Below are positions 16,103-23,461 of a stretch of 44,298 nt of DNA, piece after piece. A program made the translations under genes and the position numbers. Source of the stretch: a virus; IMG/VR virus record IMGVR_UViG_3300037156_000113, positions 1-44,298 of that record; one strand, given 5' to 3'. Within the stretch, counting starts at the first letter, position 1, and each line of letters begins with the position of its first letter. The notes under the pieces were generated by a model. That model saw only the letters and a list, made by a program, of their open reading frames with translations. It was not told where the DNA came from and ran no database searches.

Positions 16103-16805
16103 ACCAATCGGATGGCCTCTGCCCCCAATTTACCCTTCTGGCACGGCATGTCTCCTCCCATTCTTTCTGTTCTTTCTGTTTTTTAGCCTCGGCTTCCTGA
16201 TTTTTCTGATCGCGAGATTTCCAATTAGTATTCGGGACATAATCAATGGTTTCGGGGGCCATTTTCATATGAAAGTTACTTTCATCTACTTGAGCGTGTC
16301 GTCGCATTTTACGCAAAGCTGTGGCTTCAATTTGATGTATGCGGGCAACCGAAAGATTAAGTTGTTCAGCAATTTCCCCCGCCGTTTCACCCTCCGCACG
16401 GGCTTCTATAATCTGACGGGAACGCTCGTTCAAGCCGCCCAACAACCTTTGTGTTTCTATCCGCGCCCAACTCTGGCTCTCGGCATCCCCGCTGGCCAAC
16501 GCCATAACTTGAGGTTCGTCCATTTCAATAGTTCGGCTGTTGCTTTTGATAGCTAAGGTAAGTTGAGATTCGGTGAACATATCTTCGGGATCGCAACACA
16601 AAACCCCGGCGATATTTTCCACCCCGCCCGCCCACTGCCCCCGGGAGTTTACGGGGGCTTTTTTGAGATTAATAATGTCCCCTATTTGGCTTTGGGTAAC
16701 GCCACATTTACGGGAAAGTTCGGCTACCGTAGCGATACCCGCTTTCCTCATAAGGCGCAGGATGCGGCCGTTCTTAATAGTGATTTTGACTGTGTAATCG
16801 GTCAT
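16092..16805 (-). CDS. XRE-HTH plus sigma-region-4-like transcription factor
   Basis: 237 residues, ATG at 16805 in an ATGA overlap with the polymerase. Residues about 13-50 (AELSRKCGVTQSQIGDIINL) read as an XRE/Cro helix-turn-helix. Residues about 120-170 (LLGGLNERSRQIIEARAEG, TAGEIAEQLNLSVARIHQIE, ATALRKMRR) are a sigma-70 region 4 helix-turn-helix. No region 2 is seen, so it is not a full sigma factor; it may redirect host RNA polymerase to late genes. The C-terminus is a charged helix (RDQKNQEAEAKKQKEQ) and ends DWYDL. It sits between two copies of the polymerase 3' end, a sign of insertion. Confidence 0.75.
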   Translation of the reverse strand: MTDYTVKITIKNGRILRLMRKAGIATVAELSRKCGVTQSQIGDIINLKKAPVNSRGQWAGGVENIAGVLCCDPEDMFTESQLTLAIKSNSRTIEMDEPQVMALASGDAESQSWARIETQRLLGGLNERSRQIIEARAEGETAGEIAEQLNLSVARIHQIEATALRKMRRHAQVDESNFHMKMAPETIDYVPNTNWKSRDQKNQEAEAKKQKEQKEWEETCRARRVNWGQRPSDWYDL

Positions 16806-19663
16806 TTCTGATACCTTTCCATAGTGCCGCACTCGGCTTTCACATTGAAGCGCCGCTCCCGAGCCCATGCCGGGACATCCTCCATTATCTGTTTGAGTTG
16901 CAACGCCATGGCGTCCCGATCGCCGGTATCAAGCAGTTCCAGTACAATTTCATCGTGTGCCGTGAACACTGCCGGAAGACGCTCTCGCTCGCAGCGGAGC
17001 AAGGCGTGCCGGATTAAGTCGGCTGCACTGCCCTGGACCAAGTTATTCATAAGCTGCCCGTACCACATGAAATTCCGACGGGTCTTTTTGCCTTGGTAGG
17101 ACAGGAAGCTCCATGCCGGATATTCGTTGCCGGTGGAGGGGTTGTAACTCTTTTCGCAGCGGGGCTTGTGATACCAGATCTTGCGGCCACTTGGGAGCCG
17201 CATCGTCAGATAGTCGCCTTCCTTGCGGAATTCGATGCCGGCGAATATGTAGGTCCGCGCGTCATTGCACCAAACTGCATCCACCGAAGCTTGATAGAGC
17301 CCGTACCAAAAACGGGTGACTAAGGGAGCAAATTCAGCACGATAAGTCGATACGGCTAGTTGGGCCAACTCAAAGGTGTCGTTTGGGGCGAACTTCGCCT
17401 GAAAGCCAAGGGCACCCAAACCGAAGCCGCAGTTATGCACGATCAACGGGCCGTCAGAGGTCATAACGGTGAATCTGTTTTCCGGCCCCGCATGTGCAAG
17501 ATCGTAAACAGGCTCGTAGCCGTTCAAGTTCGGCTTCCGCTTTTCCCGCTGAACGCCGGTTGGCGTTATTTTGGGCAGGAGTAGTGAACCGAAGGTTCCC
17601 CGGCTCGTAATGGCCGTCGTTGTTAACTCGGTCAATTTGTAATGCGGGATTGTCCCATCCCGGAAGGGAAATAAGGTATTCCAAAGCGTCCCAATAATTT
17701 GGGAAATTGAACTTAATGCCCCGTCCGCCATAGTCCTTATATCGGGGGTCTTTTGATTCTGTACAGCGGTGTTTCGCGTAGTATAAGCGGCGGACCAACC
17801 TTTCCCGATGAAAGGGGTCAGGACAGATTGAATCATACCGACGAATCCCCCGATATGACCGATGGGCTTTTGGCCGCGAGCAACTCCGACAACCCCTAGA
17901 TCTACCGGAATGGAAGTTATGTACATCGACGTATTGAGGGAACTCCCGGCAATCGCACTGGCATACCAAGACGGCCAAAAATCCTGTTTCGGTATAGGCA
18001 TACCCCCGAACGGTCCATGATCCTTGGCGAAGGCCAACGCTTGGGATTTCTCTTGTGCTGTCAGGCCGTCTGCGCGGCACCATCGGTCCCCAATGAAAAC
18101 CAAGTGATCCGGGGTCAGACGTAATTGGGAGAAATTCAAGGTTCTCTGGTTGCCCTTGAATACAAGTCCCTGATGCGTAACCCAATTTTTGCCATCCCAT
18201 AGCCGGTCCTCCTTTTCGACCTTCACAATGGGCTTCCATCCATCCTTAGTCAATACTAAAGTGTCCGCCGCCAAACAACCTAAAAGCGCATTCTTGCCCG
18301 TCTGGCGTTCGGGACTTTTCTTGTCAGTGATCGGCCGCTTGAAAATCATTGAAGCTAGTTCAGCGTAAGCGTCAGTCGTATCAAACTGCATTGCCCGATC
18401 ATGATGGCCAGCAAAGCTAAGAACATTACGGGCCTCCACTTGGGCATAGTCCCCCACGACGAGAACACAATTCTTAGAACGATCAGGAACAATGCAAGAG
18501 CGCAGAGAGCTAATAATAGCAGCAAAAATGTCATTACCCCATAACTCCCTAATTCGGTTCAGATCCCGAGACAAAATTGCCTCGGCGAGAATTTCCGGCG
18601 TCAATCCTTGGTGCGCCTGGAATGTCCCGCGCGGGTAATTCTGAATCTGGATCAAGCGCCCCGCCCACCGGCCCGTATTGGCTCCGTGATACTGCATTGT
18701 ATAGCGAACCCGGCCATCGGGACCGGCACACCGCAACATGCGCTCCAGCTTCGCCACAGAGGACGACGCGAGCGACCGGCGAAGGTCCAGCACCTTGTAA
18801 ACATGCGGAGGTATTGGAGCCGTGGCGATCGTCTCCCAGGCCCCCATATCTATGTCTTCCTCGGGATCGAGCATCGCGTCCAGCGTGCCCTTGCGCATGT
18901 CATCGAGAGGCACGCCTTGCTCGTTTACCCAATTCAGGATTTTCTCACGTTGCGTGGGATTGAGCCCCGTCAATTCCTGAAACCGCTTCGTCATCGGAAT
19001 TCGGACTTGATTCAGAACGTCGATGCAGGCATGGACAAACGGCACGTCGATCAAGACCCCGCGCTGATTGATGCGCTGGTCAGTCATCCAGATTGCGCGC
19101 TCACCTTCGCCTAAGCCGCCCGTGGCAAGATAGACCTGAAACTGGCTGTCAACATCGGTGACATTGTATTCGGCTTCCCGTTGCATTTTCTCCGGGGTAT
19201 GGTGCGACCAATTCCCATCTTTGTCCGGCTTGCACATATGCAACATCAACCGATGGCCTTCCATATCCTTGCGGATTGGCAACTCCAGCGCCCCGCCAAG
19301 TGCATCGAGCCCGAGCGGCAACGAATGCATAGCCGCCGACGCCATGGTGTCATGCCAACGCTCAATCGGGATATCCGGATAGCCGAGCGGGACCATGTGG
19401 AATCGCCACATACTCATTTCGAAGCTGCAATTATGCGCGCAGAAAATTACCGAGGGATCTTGCACAAGATCGAGCAATTCAGGGTCAATGCGATTGACCG
19501 CAGCACCATAAAGAACCCGCGTAGGGGCTGGAATATGGTCGGTTACGACTTTGAAGCCAATATGAGTAATAAACGTGCTGAAATCTTGACTGTATCTCCA
19601 TGCCCCGCTCTTTAGCAGGTCACAACAAGAGGCAGTCTCAAAATCGAGGACGACGTATCTCAT
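16802..19663 (-). CDS. Family A DNA polymerase with 3'-5' exonuclease, intein-interrupted
   Basis: 953 residues including a 282-residue intein (463-744). Exonuclease motifs are present: VLDFET (D7, E9), FCAHNCSFE and AEYNVTDVDSQ. Polymerase motif A is GDYAQVEAR (D405, E410). Motif B (RQTGKNALLG then CGFGLG) is split by the intein between G462 and C463, with C745 as the first residue of the C-extein. Motif C is FTAHDEIVLEL (H903-D904-E905). The spliced enzyme is about 671 residues, a usual size for phage polymerases of this type. It replicates the phage genome. It overlaps small genes at both ends by ATGA. Confidence 0.92.
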   Translation of the reverse strand: MRYVVLDFETASCCDLLKSGAWRYSQDFSTFITHIGFKVVTDHIPAPTRVLYGAAVNRIDPELLDLVQDPSVIFCAHNCSFEMSMWRFHMVPLGYPDIPIERWHDTMASAAMHSLPLGLDALGGALELPIRKDMEGHRLMLHMCKPDKDGNWSHHTPEKMQREAEYNVTDVDSQFQVYLATGGLGEGERAIWMTDQRINQRGVLIDVPFVHACIDVLNQVRIPMTKRFQELTGLNPTQREKILNWVNEQGVPLDDMRKGTLDAMLDPEEDIDMGAWETIATAPIPPHVYKVLDLRRSLASSSVAKLERMLRCAGPDGRVRYTMQYHGANTGRWAGRLIQIQNYPRGTFQAHQGLTPEILAEAILSRDLNRIRELWGNDIFAAIISSLRSCIVPDRSKNCVLVVGDYAQVEARNVLSFAGHHDRAMQFDTTDAYAELASMIFKRPITDKKSPERQTGKNALLGCLAADTLVLTKDGWKPIVKVEKEDRLWDGKNWVTHQGLVFKGNQRTLNFSQLRLTPDHLVFIGDRWCRADGLTAQEKSQALAFAKDHGPFGGMPIPKQDFWPSWYASAIAGSSLNTSMYITSIPVDLGVVGVARGQKPIGHIGGFVGMIQSVLTPFIGKGWSAAYTTRNTAVQNQKTPDIRTMADGALSSISQIIGTLWNTLFPFRDGTIPHYKLTELTTTAITSRGTFGSLLLPKITPTGVQREKRKPNLNGYEPVYDLAHAGPENRFTVMTSDGPLIVHNCGFGLGALGFQAKFAPNDTFELAQLAVSTYRAEFAPLVTRFWYGLYQASVDAVWCNDARTYIFAGIEFRKEGDYLTMRLPSGRKIWYHKPRCEKSYNPSTGNEYPAWSFLSYQGKKTRRNFMWYGQLMNNLVQGSAADLIRHALLRCERERLPAVFTAHDEIVLELLDTGDRDAMALQLKQIMEDVPAWARERRFNVKAECGTMERYQK
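17432..18277 (-). other. Intein in DNA polymerase motif B
   Basis: The insert starts with C463 (block A: CLAADTLVLTKDGWKPI), has block B as LTPDHLVF (T55 and H58 of the intein), block F as YEPVYDLAHAG near intein residue 254 and block G as LIVHN followed by Cys+1. These supply all residues for standard class 1 splicing: Cys1, block B T..H, penultimate His281, Asn282, Cys+1. The flanking polymerase reads LLG then CGFGLG in motif B, a typical conserved target. Between about residues 85 and 245 the intein frame does not look like a protein family, and the same DNA encodes an HNH endonuclease in another frame. Confidence 0.92.
17454..18200 (-). CDS. HNH homing endonuclease nested out of frame inside the intein
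   Basis: 248 residues from the ATG at 18200. The sequence AAAAGGAGG lies at 18208-18216, seven bases upstream, so internal initiation is likely; an ATG at 18239 lacks this. The conserved part has a Cys cluster (VCQCDC at 79-84, RGCRSC at 102-107), then RYKDYGGRGI (153-162) and the catalytic region LQIDRVNNDGHYEPGNLRF with NNANRR, the pattern of phage HNH homing endonucleases like the one at 37667. The frame is offset by -1 from the polymerase. It stops inside intein block F and ends in YDL, the C-terminal tag shared by many genes here. It should mobilise the intein. Confidence 0.85.
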   Translation of the reverse strand: MGWQKLGYASGTCIQGQPENLEFLPITSDPGSLGFHWGPMVPRRRPDSTREIPSVGLRQGSWTVRGYAYTETGFLAVLVCQCDCREFPQYVDVHNFHSGRSRGCRSCSRPKAHRSYRGIRRYDSICPDPFHRERLVRRLYYAKHRCTESKDPRYKDYGGRGIKFNFPNYWDALEYLISLPGWDNPALQIDRVNNDGHYEPGNLRFTTPAQNNANRRSAGKAEAELERLRACLRSCTCGAGKQIHRYDL

Positions 19664-19818
19664 AGCCCGAGTGACGCCAGTGCATAATGGGTTTGCCGGA
19701 ACGGGCTCCGGGGATCACTATTTTTCACAGTGACGAATAGCCGTACCATATCCCCATTCGGAGCAATATGTGGAACGCAAGGAACAAATTTGATCCTGCG
19801 ATAGTGCCAAGTTTTCAT
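19660..19818 (-). CDS. Small hypothetical protein upstream of the polymerase
   Basis: 52 residues from the ATG at 19818, which overlaps the YDL-TGA end of the gene before it; the stop overlaps the polymerase ATG. The sequence (MKTWHYRRIKFVP, GDMVRLFVTVKN) is basic and beta-prone. No family was recognised. Tight overlaps on both sides show it belongs to the polymerase operon. Confidence 0.55.
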   Translation of the reverse strand: MKTWHYRRIKFVPCVPHIAPNGDMVRLFVTVKNSDPRSPFRQTHYALASLGL

Positions 19819-19982
19819 AAATCGTACTCCAATTTTTTGATCCACGGACGCAATTCAGGGATGCAGGAAAGGTGCGTCACAATCCATTTGCCCGGTTGGC
19901 CCATGACGGCGCCTTCACCTTTCGGCACAAGTTTGTCACAGCGGAAGCACTTGGCGGGAAAAGCGTTGCGATCGGCGCTCAT
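19815..19982 (-). CDS. Small zinc-ribbon protein
   Basis: 55 residues, ATG at 19982 overlapping the stop of the upstream gene. CFRCDK at residues 12-17 and a later HLSC provide a likely Cys3-His zinc site. The end, KKLEYDL-stop, and the junction DNA (GGAGTACGATTTATGA) are identical to the end of the gene at 15813, although the rest of the two proteins differs. Confidence 0.55.
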   Translation of the reverse strand: MSADRNAFPAKCFRCDKLVPKGEGAVMGQPGKWIVTHLSCIPELRPWIKKLEYDL

Positions 19983-20155
19983 TTCTCCAGCGCTCGCTTA
20001 GCCCGAACCTTCATGACCTGGACCGCGAATTGGCGCAGGACGTAGGGCGCAATAAATCGCATCGAGTTTGCGTTGCGGCAACGTCCGATGGCCTCTTGGA
20101 ATATCGAAACTTCCTCCGCAATTTGGGAGTCCGTGGGCATGTGCAGATTGGCCAT
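19979..20155 (-). CDS. Small helical hypothetical protein
   Basis: 58 residues from the ATG at 20155. The leader GGAAGATACC-ATG is the same as that of the DUF2800 nuclease gene (22527), which favours this start over the in-frame GTG at 20221. The product (SIFQEAIGRCRNANSM, QFAVQVMKVRAKRALEK) is helical with a basic end. It overlaps the next gene by ATGA. No family recognised. Confidence 0.5.
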   Translation of the reverse strand: MANLHMPTDSQIAEEVSIFQEAIGRCRNANSMRFIAPYVLRQFAVQVMKVRAKRALEK

Positions 20156-20278
20156 GGTATCTTCCAAAAAATAAAGGGCTGAAATCTTCCCAATTTCATT
20201 TAATCCCAATTGCCCCGCCACGATCGAAACCGCATTGGAGTGGTATCCTATACCTCGCCCTCGGGAACCCTTATTTGA

Positions 20279-21259
20279 TCACCACATAGGTTGCGCGTTT
20301 CCCGCCGCGCCTGGAGGCGGGGGAGGGGACGCAGGAGGCGGCGGGGGAGTTGCAGCCGCGATCGGATGCGAACCGCCATCCCAGGCGCCATTGACTGCCC
20401 ATTGCTCGGTCCCGTTGCCATTGTCATGGCGCATTGCGGGATCCTGGGGACGTCCAGGCTCGGCAGGGGGCGGCGGGGGAGCTGCGGCCGTCACTGGAGG
20501 CGCTAGAGCTGCCGCAGCGGCTACGGCCGGTCCAGCGCCCCAGGTATCGCCGCCACCGGGCGCATTTGCCAGCGGATCGTAGTCCGAATAGTTGGCAAAG
20601 CCGCCGAACACTTCGGAGTTGGAAGCGTGCCCGCCGCCAAGATCCATCTTCTCACCCTTGCGAATGAACAGCATGTTCTGGAGGAAGCCGGTAACGCCAT
20701 CCTTGGCGTCAAGCGTTTTGCGCCGGAACCCCTGGAGCGATACGGCCGGAGCCACATAGGCGCCCGAGTAGAACAGATCCTTGCCGGCGAGGGCAATGGC
20801 AGCTTCGCCCTTGATATCGACGATCTTGCCCGCTTCCAGCCGGCCGAGTTCGATATCAAATTGGCTGGAGCCCTGGAGGATACCAACGTATTGCTCATAG
20901 ACCGCGGCGCGCTTTTCCGCCTTCTCCAAAATCGCAAAGGCTTTGTCTTCGCCTTCGCCCTTGGCGCGTGCAGCGGCGGCATCGAGCGCAGCCTTGTCGC
21001 GGACCCGCTGCGCAGCCATCTTGCCCGGCATACAGGCGAGATAGTAGTCGTTCGGATTGCCCGAAAAACTGCCCGTCTCGGCCGTGATAAGCTGGACCAT
21101 GATCGGCTTGATAAGGTTCCAATCGACTTCCCCGATACCGACGGTTGCCGAGTATTTCGGGATAGCATTGGCAACCCCCTTGGGAGCGGACTTCGCGGCA
21201 ACGCTGCTATAGAGCAAACGTGCAGGCTCGGTGCAGGTGAATTTGATTTTTTCAGCCAT
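20279..21259 (-). CDS. DUF2815-like ssDNA-binding protein with Trp-rich tail module
   Basis: 326 residues from the ATG at 21259 (leader AAGGAAATAACC). The body (about 1-220) resembles DUF2815 phage single-strand binding proteins: KYSATVGI near residue 34, YYLACMPGKMAAQRV, DLFYSGAYVAPAVSLQGFRR and GFLQNMLFIRKGEKMDLGG. The C-terminal about 100 residues are Pro/Ala-rich and contain the module GTEQWAVNGAWDGGSHPI, which occurs almost unchanged in the protein at 22629-23459. It sits between a RecB-like nuclease and the polymerase, as expected for a recombination/replication SSB. Confidence 0.65.
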   Translation of the reverse strand: MAEKIKFTCTEPARLLYSSVAAKSAPKGVANAIPKYSATVGIGEVDWNLIKPIMVQLITAETGSFSGNPNDYYLACMPGKMAAQRVRDKAALDAAAARAKGEGEDKAFAILEKAEKRAAVYEQYVGILQGSSQFDIELGRLEAGKIVDIKGEAAIALAGKDLFYSGAYVAPAVSLQGFRRKTLDAKDGVTGFLQNMLFIRKGEKMDLGGGHASNSEVFGGFANYSDYDPLANAPGGGDTWGAGPAVAAAAALAPPVTAAAPPPPPAEPGRPQDPAMRHDNGNGTEQWAVNGAWDGGSHPIAAATPPPPPASPPPPPGAAGNAQPMW

Positions 21260-21309
21260 GGTTATTTCCTTCGGTCTTTCGTGGTTTCCCGGAAGCCGCC
21301 GGTGCGGAT

Positions 21310-22527
21310 CTACCAACCCAAATCGGTCAAATTTTCGACCGGGCTAGCAAAACTCTTGAATATTTCAGCGTTGCCCTTTGGCGTCACTTCGGGACGACGA
21401 TCGGACAACGGCGCGACTGTCAGGCGATCGCTATCAGGCTTGAAACCCCATTCGAGCGCAAAGGCTTTGCCGTCCGACGAGAGCTTTTCAATCTGCGCCG
21501 GGCTCTTGAGTTTCTTGGGCTCATAGGCGAATTCACCGAACCGCGCTGCGGCGGCAGGCTCGGCCCCGGCCTTGAATATCCGGCGAGTTTGCTTTTCGAC
21601 AAGCTTGGCCGAAGGGACTTCGCAGCCCGTAACCTTGCGGGCAAAGACAACCTTTTCCAGTTCGTTGCCGTAGCGCCGGGCATCATCGCGCAGCGCGTAC
21701 AAGTCGGACAGTTCTGTGTTTGAAAGCATTTCCAAGAAATCCTCACCATGAGCGTATGTCACAAAGGCATGACGCAGTTTCGGGCAATCCAGCATCACCG
21801 GGCAAAACTGGCAGTGATCGCCGGACACAAATTCATCTTCGGGCAGCATTTCCCGCTTGTCAGCGAGCAGCGACGTCATCGCGGGCAGAAGCACTTGGCT
21901 TCCCCAATCGACCACTTCACCAATTGACGTTATCCAAAACTCGGGATCCTCGAACAGTCCGTAATAATTCGGCTGGACGATCCCCAGGTGGACGGTAAAA
22001 TCCCGCGGCATGTTGCGCAGCTCGGGGAACTTCATAATCAGGAGCAAGGCATAGTATAGAAGCTGTTCGCAGCGGTATGCCTGGACGCCAATTCCCTCGC
22101 CGTTCTTATAGTCAACCAGCCAAAGGGCCGTGCTATTCCAAAAGCCGAAATCGATCGTCCCTTTGAACAAGGGGTGGATTTCGTCCATGTGGATGGTCTG
22201 TTCGATAATGATATTGCCGGGACCATTGGCCATGATCGCCTCGCAAGTGGCAACATAAATTGCAACCGCGTTAGGGTCCAAATCGTCGGGGTGGATTGTG
22301 TAGTTGCCGATTTTCTCGCCAACATATTCGTAAGGCTCGGTCCGGTCCAAAAGGCAGCTCGCGCCAAGTTCATGGGCCGCGGTGCCCTTGTCGGCAAAGT
22401 CGCTTGTCGGCGGTTCTTCGTACTCGCCTGCCAGCATCAAAAGGCGCTGCAACAGGAAGGACGAACCGCAATTCAAAAAACGTTTTGCCGCAGATCCCCC
22501 GAGCGGGGAATGCTCAAAGTCGATCAT
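21310..22527 (-). CDS. DUF2800 RecB/Cas4-like PD-(D/E)XK nuclease
   Basis: 405 residues, preceded by GGAAGATACC. Nuclease motifs are in order: GTAAHELG (H52, E53), FKGTIDFGF (D126) and LVDYKNGEG (D139, K141), followed by the helix QAYRCEQLLYYALLL. A later SGDHCQFCPVMLDC cluster together with C20 could hold an iron-sulfur cluster as in AddB/Cas4-type enzymes. The family is a common partner of phage recombination and ssDNA-binding proteins. It lies between two proteins that share the Trp-rich module. Confidence 0.8.
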   Translation of the reverse strand: MIDFEHSPLGGSAAKRFLNCGSSFLLQRLLMLAGEYEEPPTSDFADKGTAAHELGASCLLDRTEPYEYVGEKIGNYTIHPDDLDPNAVAIYVATCEAIMANGPGNIIIEQTIHMDEIHPLFKGTIDFGFWNSTALWLVDYKNGEGIGVQAYRCEQLLYYALLLIMKFPELRNMPRDFTVHLGIVQPNYYGLFEDPEFWITSIGEVVDWGSQVLLPAMTSLLADKREMLPEDEFVSGDHCQFCPVMLDCPKLRHAFVTYAHGEDFLEMLSNTELSDLYALRDDARRYGNELEKVVFARKVTGCEVPSAKLVEKQTRRIFKAGAEPAAAARFGEFAYEPKKLKSPAQIEKLSSDGKAFALEWGFKPDSDRLTVAPLSDRRPEVTPKGNAEIFKSFASPVENLTDLGW

Positions 22528-22570
22528 GGTATCTTCCGTTCATCGTAGTATATCGTGGTTTTTCGTAGTT

Positions 22571-22594
22571 GCCCGCAGATATACCGCTGCGGGC
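22571..22594. other. Perfect 8-bp hairpin between operon genes
   Basis: GCCCGCAG at 22571-22578 is the exact inverse of CTGCGGGC at 22587-22594, with an eight-base loop. It lies in the gap between the gene ending at 22629 and the nuclease gene starting at 22527, so in leftward mRNA it is intercistronic. No T-run follows on either strand, so it is not a standard intrinsic terminator; it may be a processing or stabilising hairpin. Confidence 0.5.
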
Positions 22595-22628
22595 GCCGGT
22601 TTTCAAAACGCGAGTAGAAGGGGGAGGA

Positions 22629-23459
22629 TCACCCCGCGTATTGAAGTTCGAACACCGCTTCCAGTTCCGAAGCAAATTCCTCGTGGTTGGCTTCGGGGAT
22701 ATTGCGCGAGTGCTGCACTTCACCCTCGGGGACATACTTGGCCAGCACCGGCTTGACGCGCTCGGGATTTCCATCCTTCACCGCGCACTGGTTGCAAAGC
22801 TTGGACAAGTCGGCGTCCGACCACTTGCGAGCCGCAGCGACGACGGGAGCAGCAGCGGCCGTGGCAAACTGCGCAAACTCGTCATCTTCGGCAGGCGCAG
22901 CGGGAGCTGCCGGAGCCGGGATAGGGTGCTTGCCGCCATCCCAGGCGCCATTGACGTACCACTGTTCCGTTCCGTCGCCATTGTTATGGCAATAGGCGGC
23001 ATCCGTCGGCCGATTGGGATCGACCGGGGGAGCAAGCGGGGCAGCGATAGGCGCGGGCGGGGGCGAACCCGGGCCAGCGGCAAGAGCAGCCGCACCTGGA
23101 GCATTACCGGGCTTAACGTAGTTTGGGCTATCCTCGCCTTCACCGGGCAAGCGCTTAACGCCGACCTTCATACGCCACAGGCCCGAGCCAACCTTGGCCT
23201 TGGTGCTGGCGTGCTTGTCAGCATTCCAGGCAATGCCGGCCGCGTCCAGTTCAGCATCGCCGCTCTGGACAACCTCGATTGCAGGGGCTGACGGACCTTC
23301 GATCACTGCGGCTTCAATTTCTTTCTCGGCAACCTTGACGGGTTCCGCCGCAGCAATTGCGTTCGTGCTGGCACCCCCGAGAAAGGCATAAACGCCTGCG
23401 AGCTGTTCTTCACTGGTGACAGTGATAACAACCGAAATTGGATGGTCAAATTTACTCAT
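22629..23459 (-). CDS. Recombination-cluster protein with Trp-rich module
   Basis: 276 residues from the ATG at 23459 (AAGGAA upstream). The middle contains ELDAAGIAWNADKHAST and GSGLWRMKVGVKR, a pattern of small phage proteins found beside SSB and recombinase genes. Then comes a Pro/Ala linker with GTEQWYVNGAWDGGKHPI, the module shared with the DUF2815-like protein. The C-terminus (KWSDADLSKLCNQCA ... LAKYVPEG) is helical and resembles domains added to phage SSB-like proteins. Function unknown; a scaffold or ssDNA-binding partner is likely from context. Confidence 0.5.
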   Translation of the reverse strand: MSKFDHPISVVITVTSEEQLAGVYAFLGGASTNAIAAAEPVKVAEKEIEAAVIEGPSAPAIEVVQSGDAELDAAGIAWNADKHASTKAKVGSGLWRMKVGVKRLPGEGEDSPNYVKPGNAPGAAALAAGPGSPPPAPIAAPLAPPVDPNRPTDAAYCHNNGDGTEQWYVNGAWDGGKHPIPAPAAPAAPAEDDEFAQFATAAAAPVVAAARKWSDADLSKLCNQCAVKDGNPERVKPVLAKYVPEGEVQHSRNIPEANHEEFASELEAVFELQYAG

Positions 23460-23461
23460 TT

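Noticed and set aside
17432-18277. Group I intron in the polymerase gene carrying the HNH gene
   Set aside because: The insert is in frame with the polymerase, has no stop, and shows intein splicing blocks with Cys1 and His-Asn-Cys; an intron would not need an open frame.
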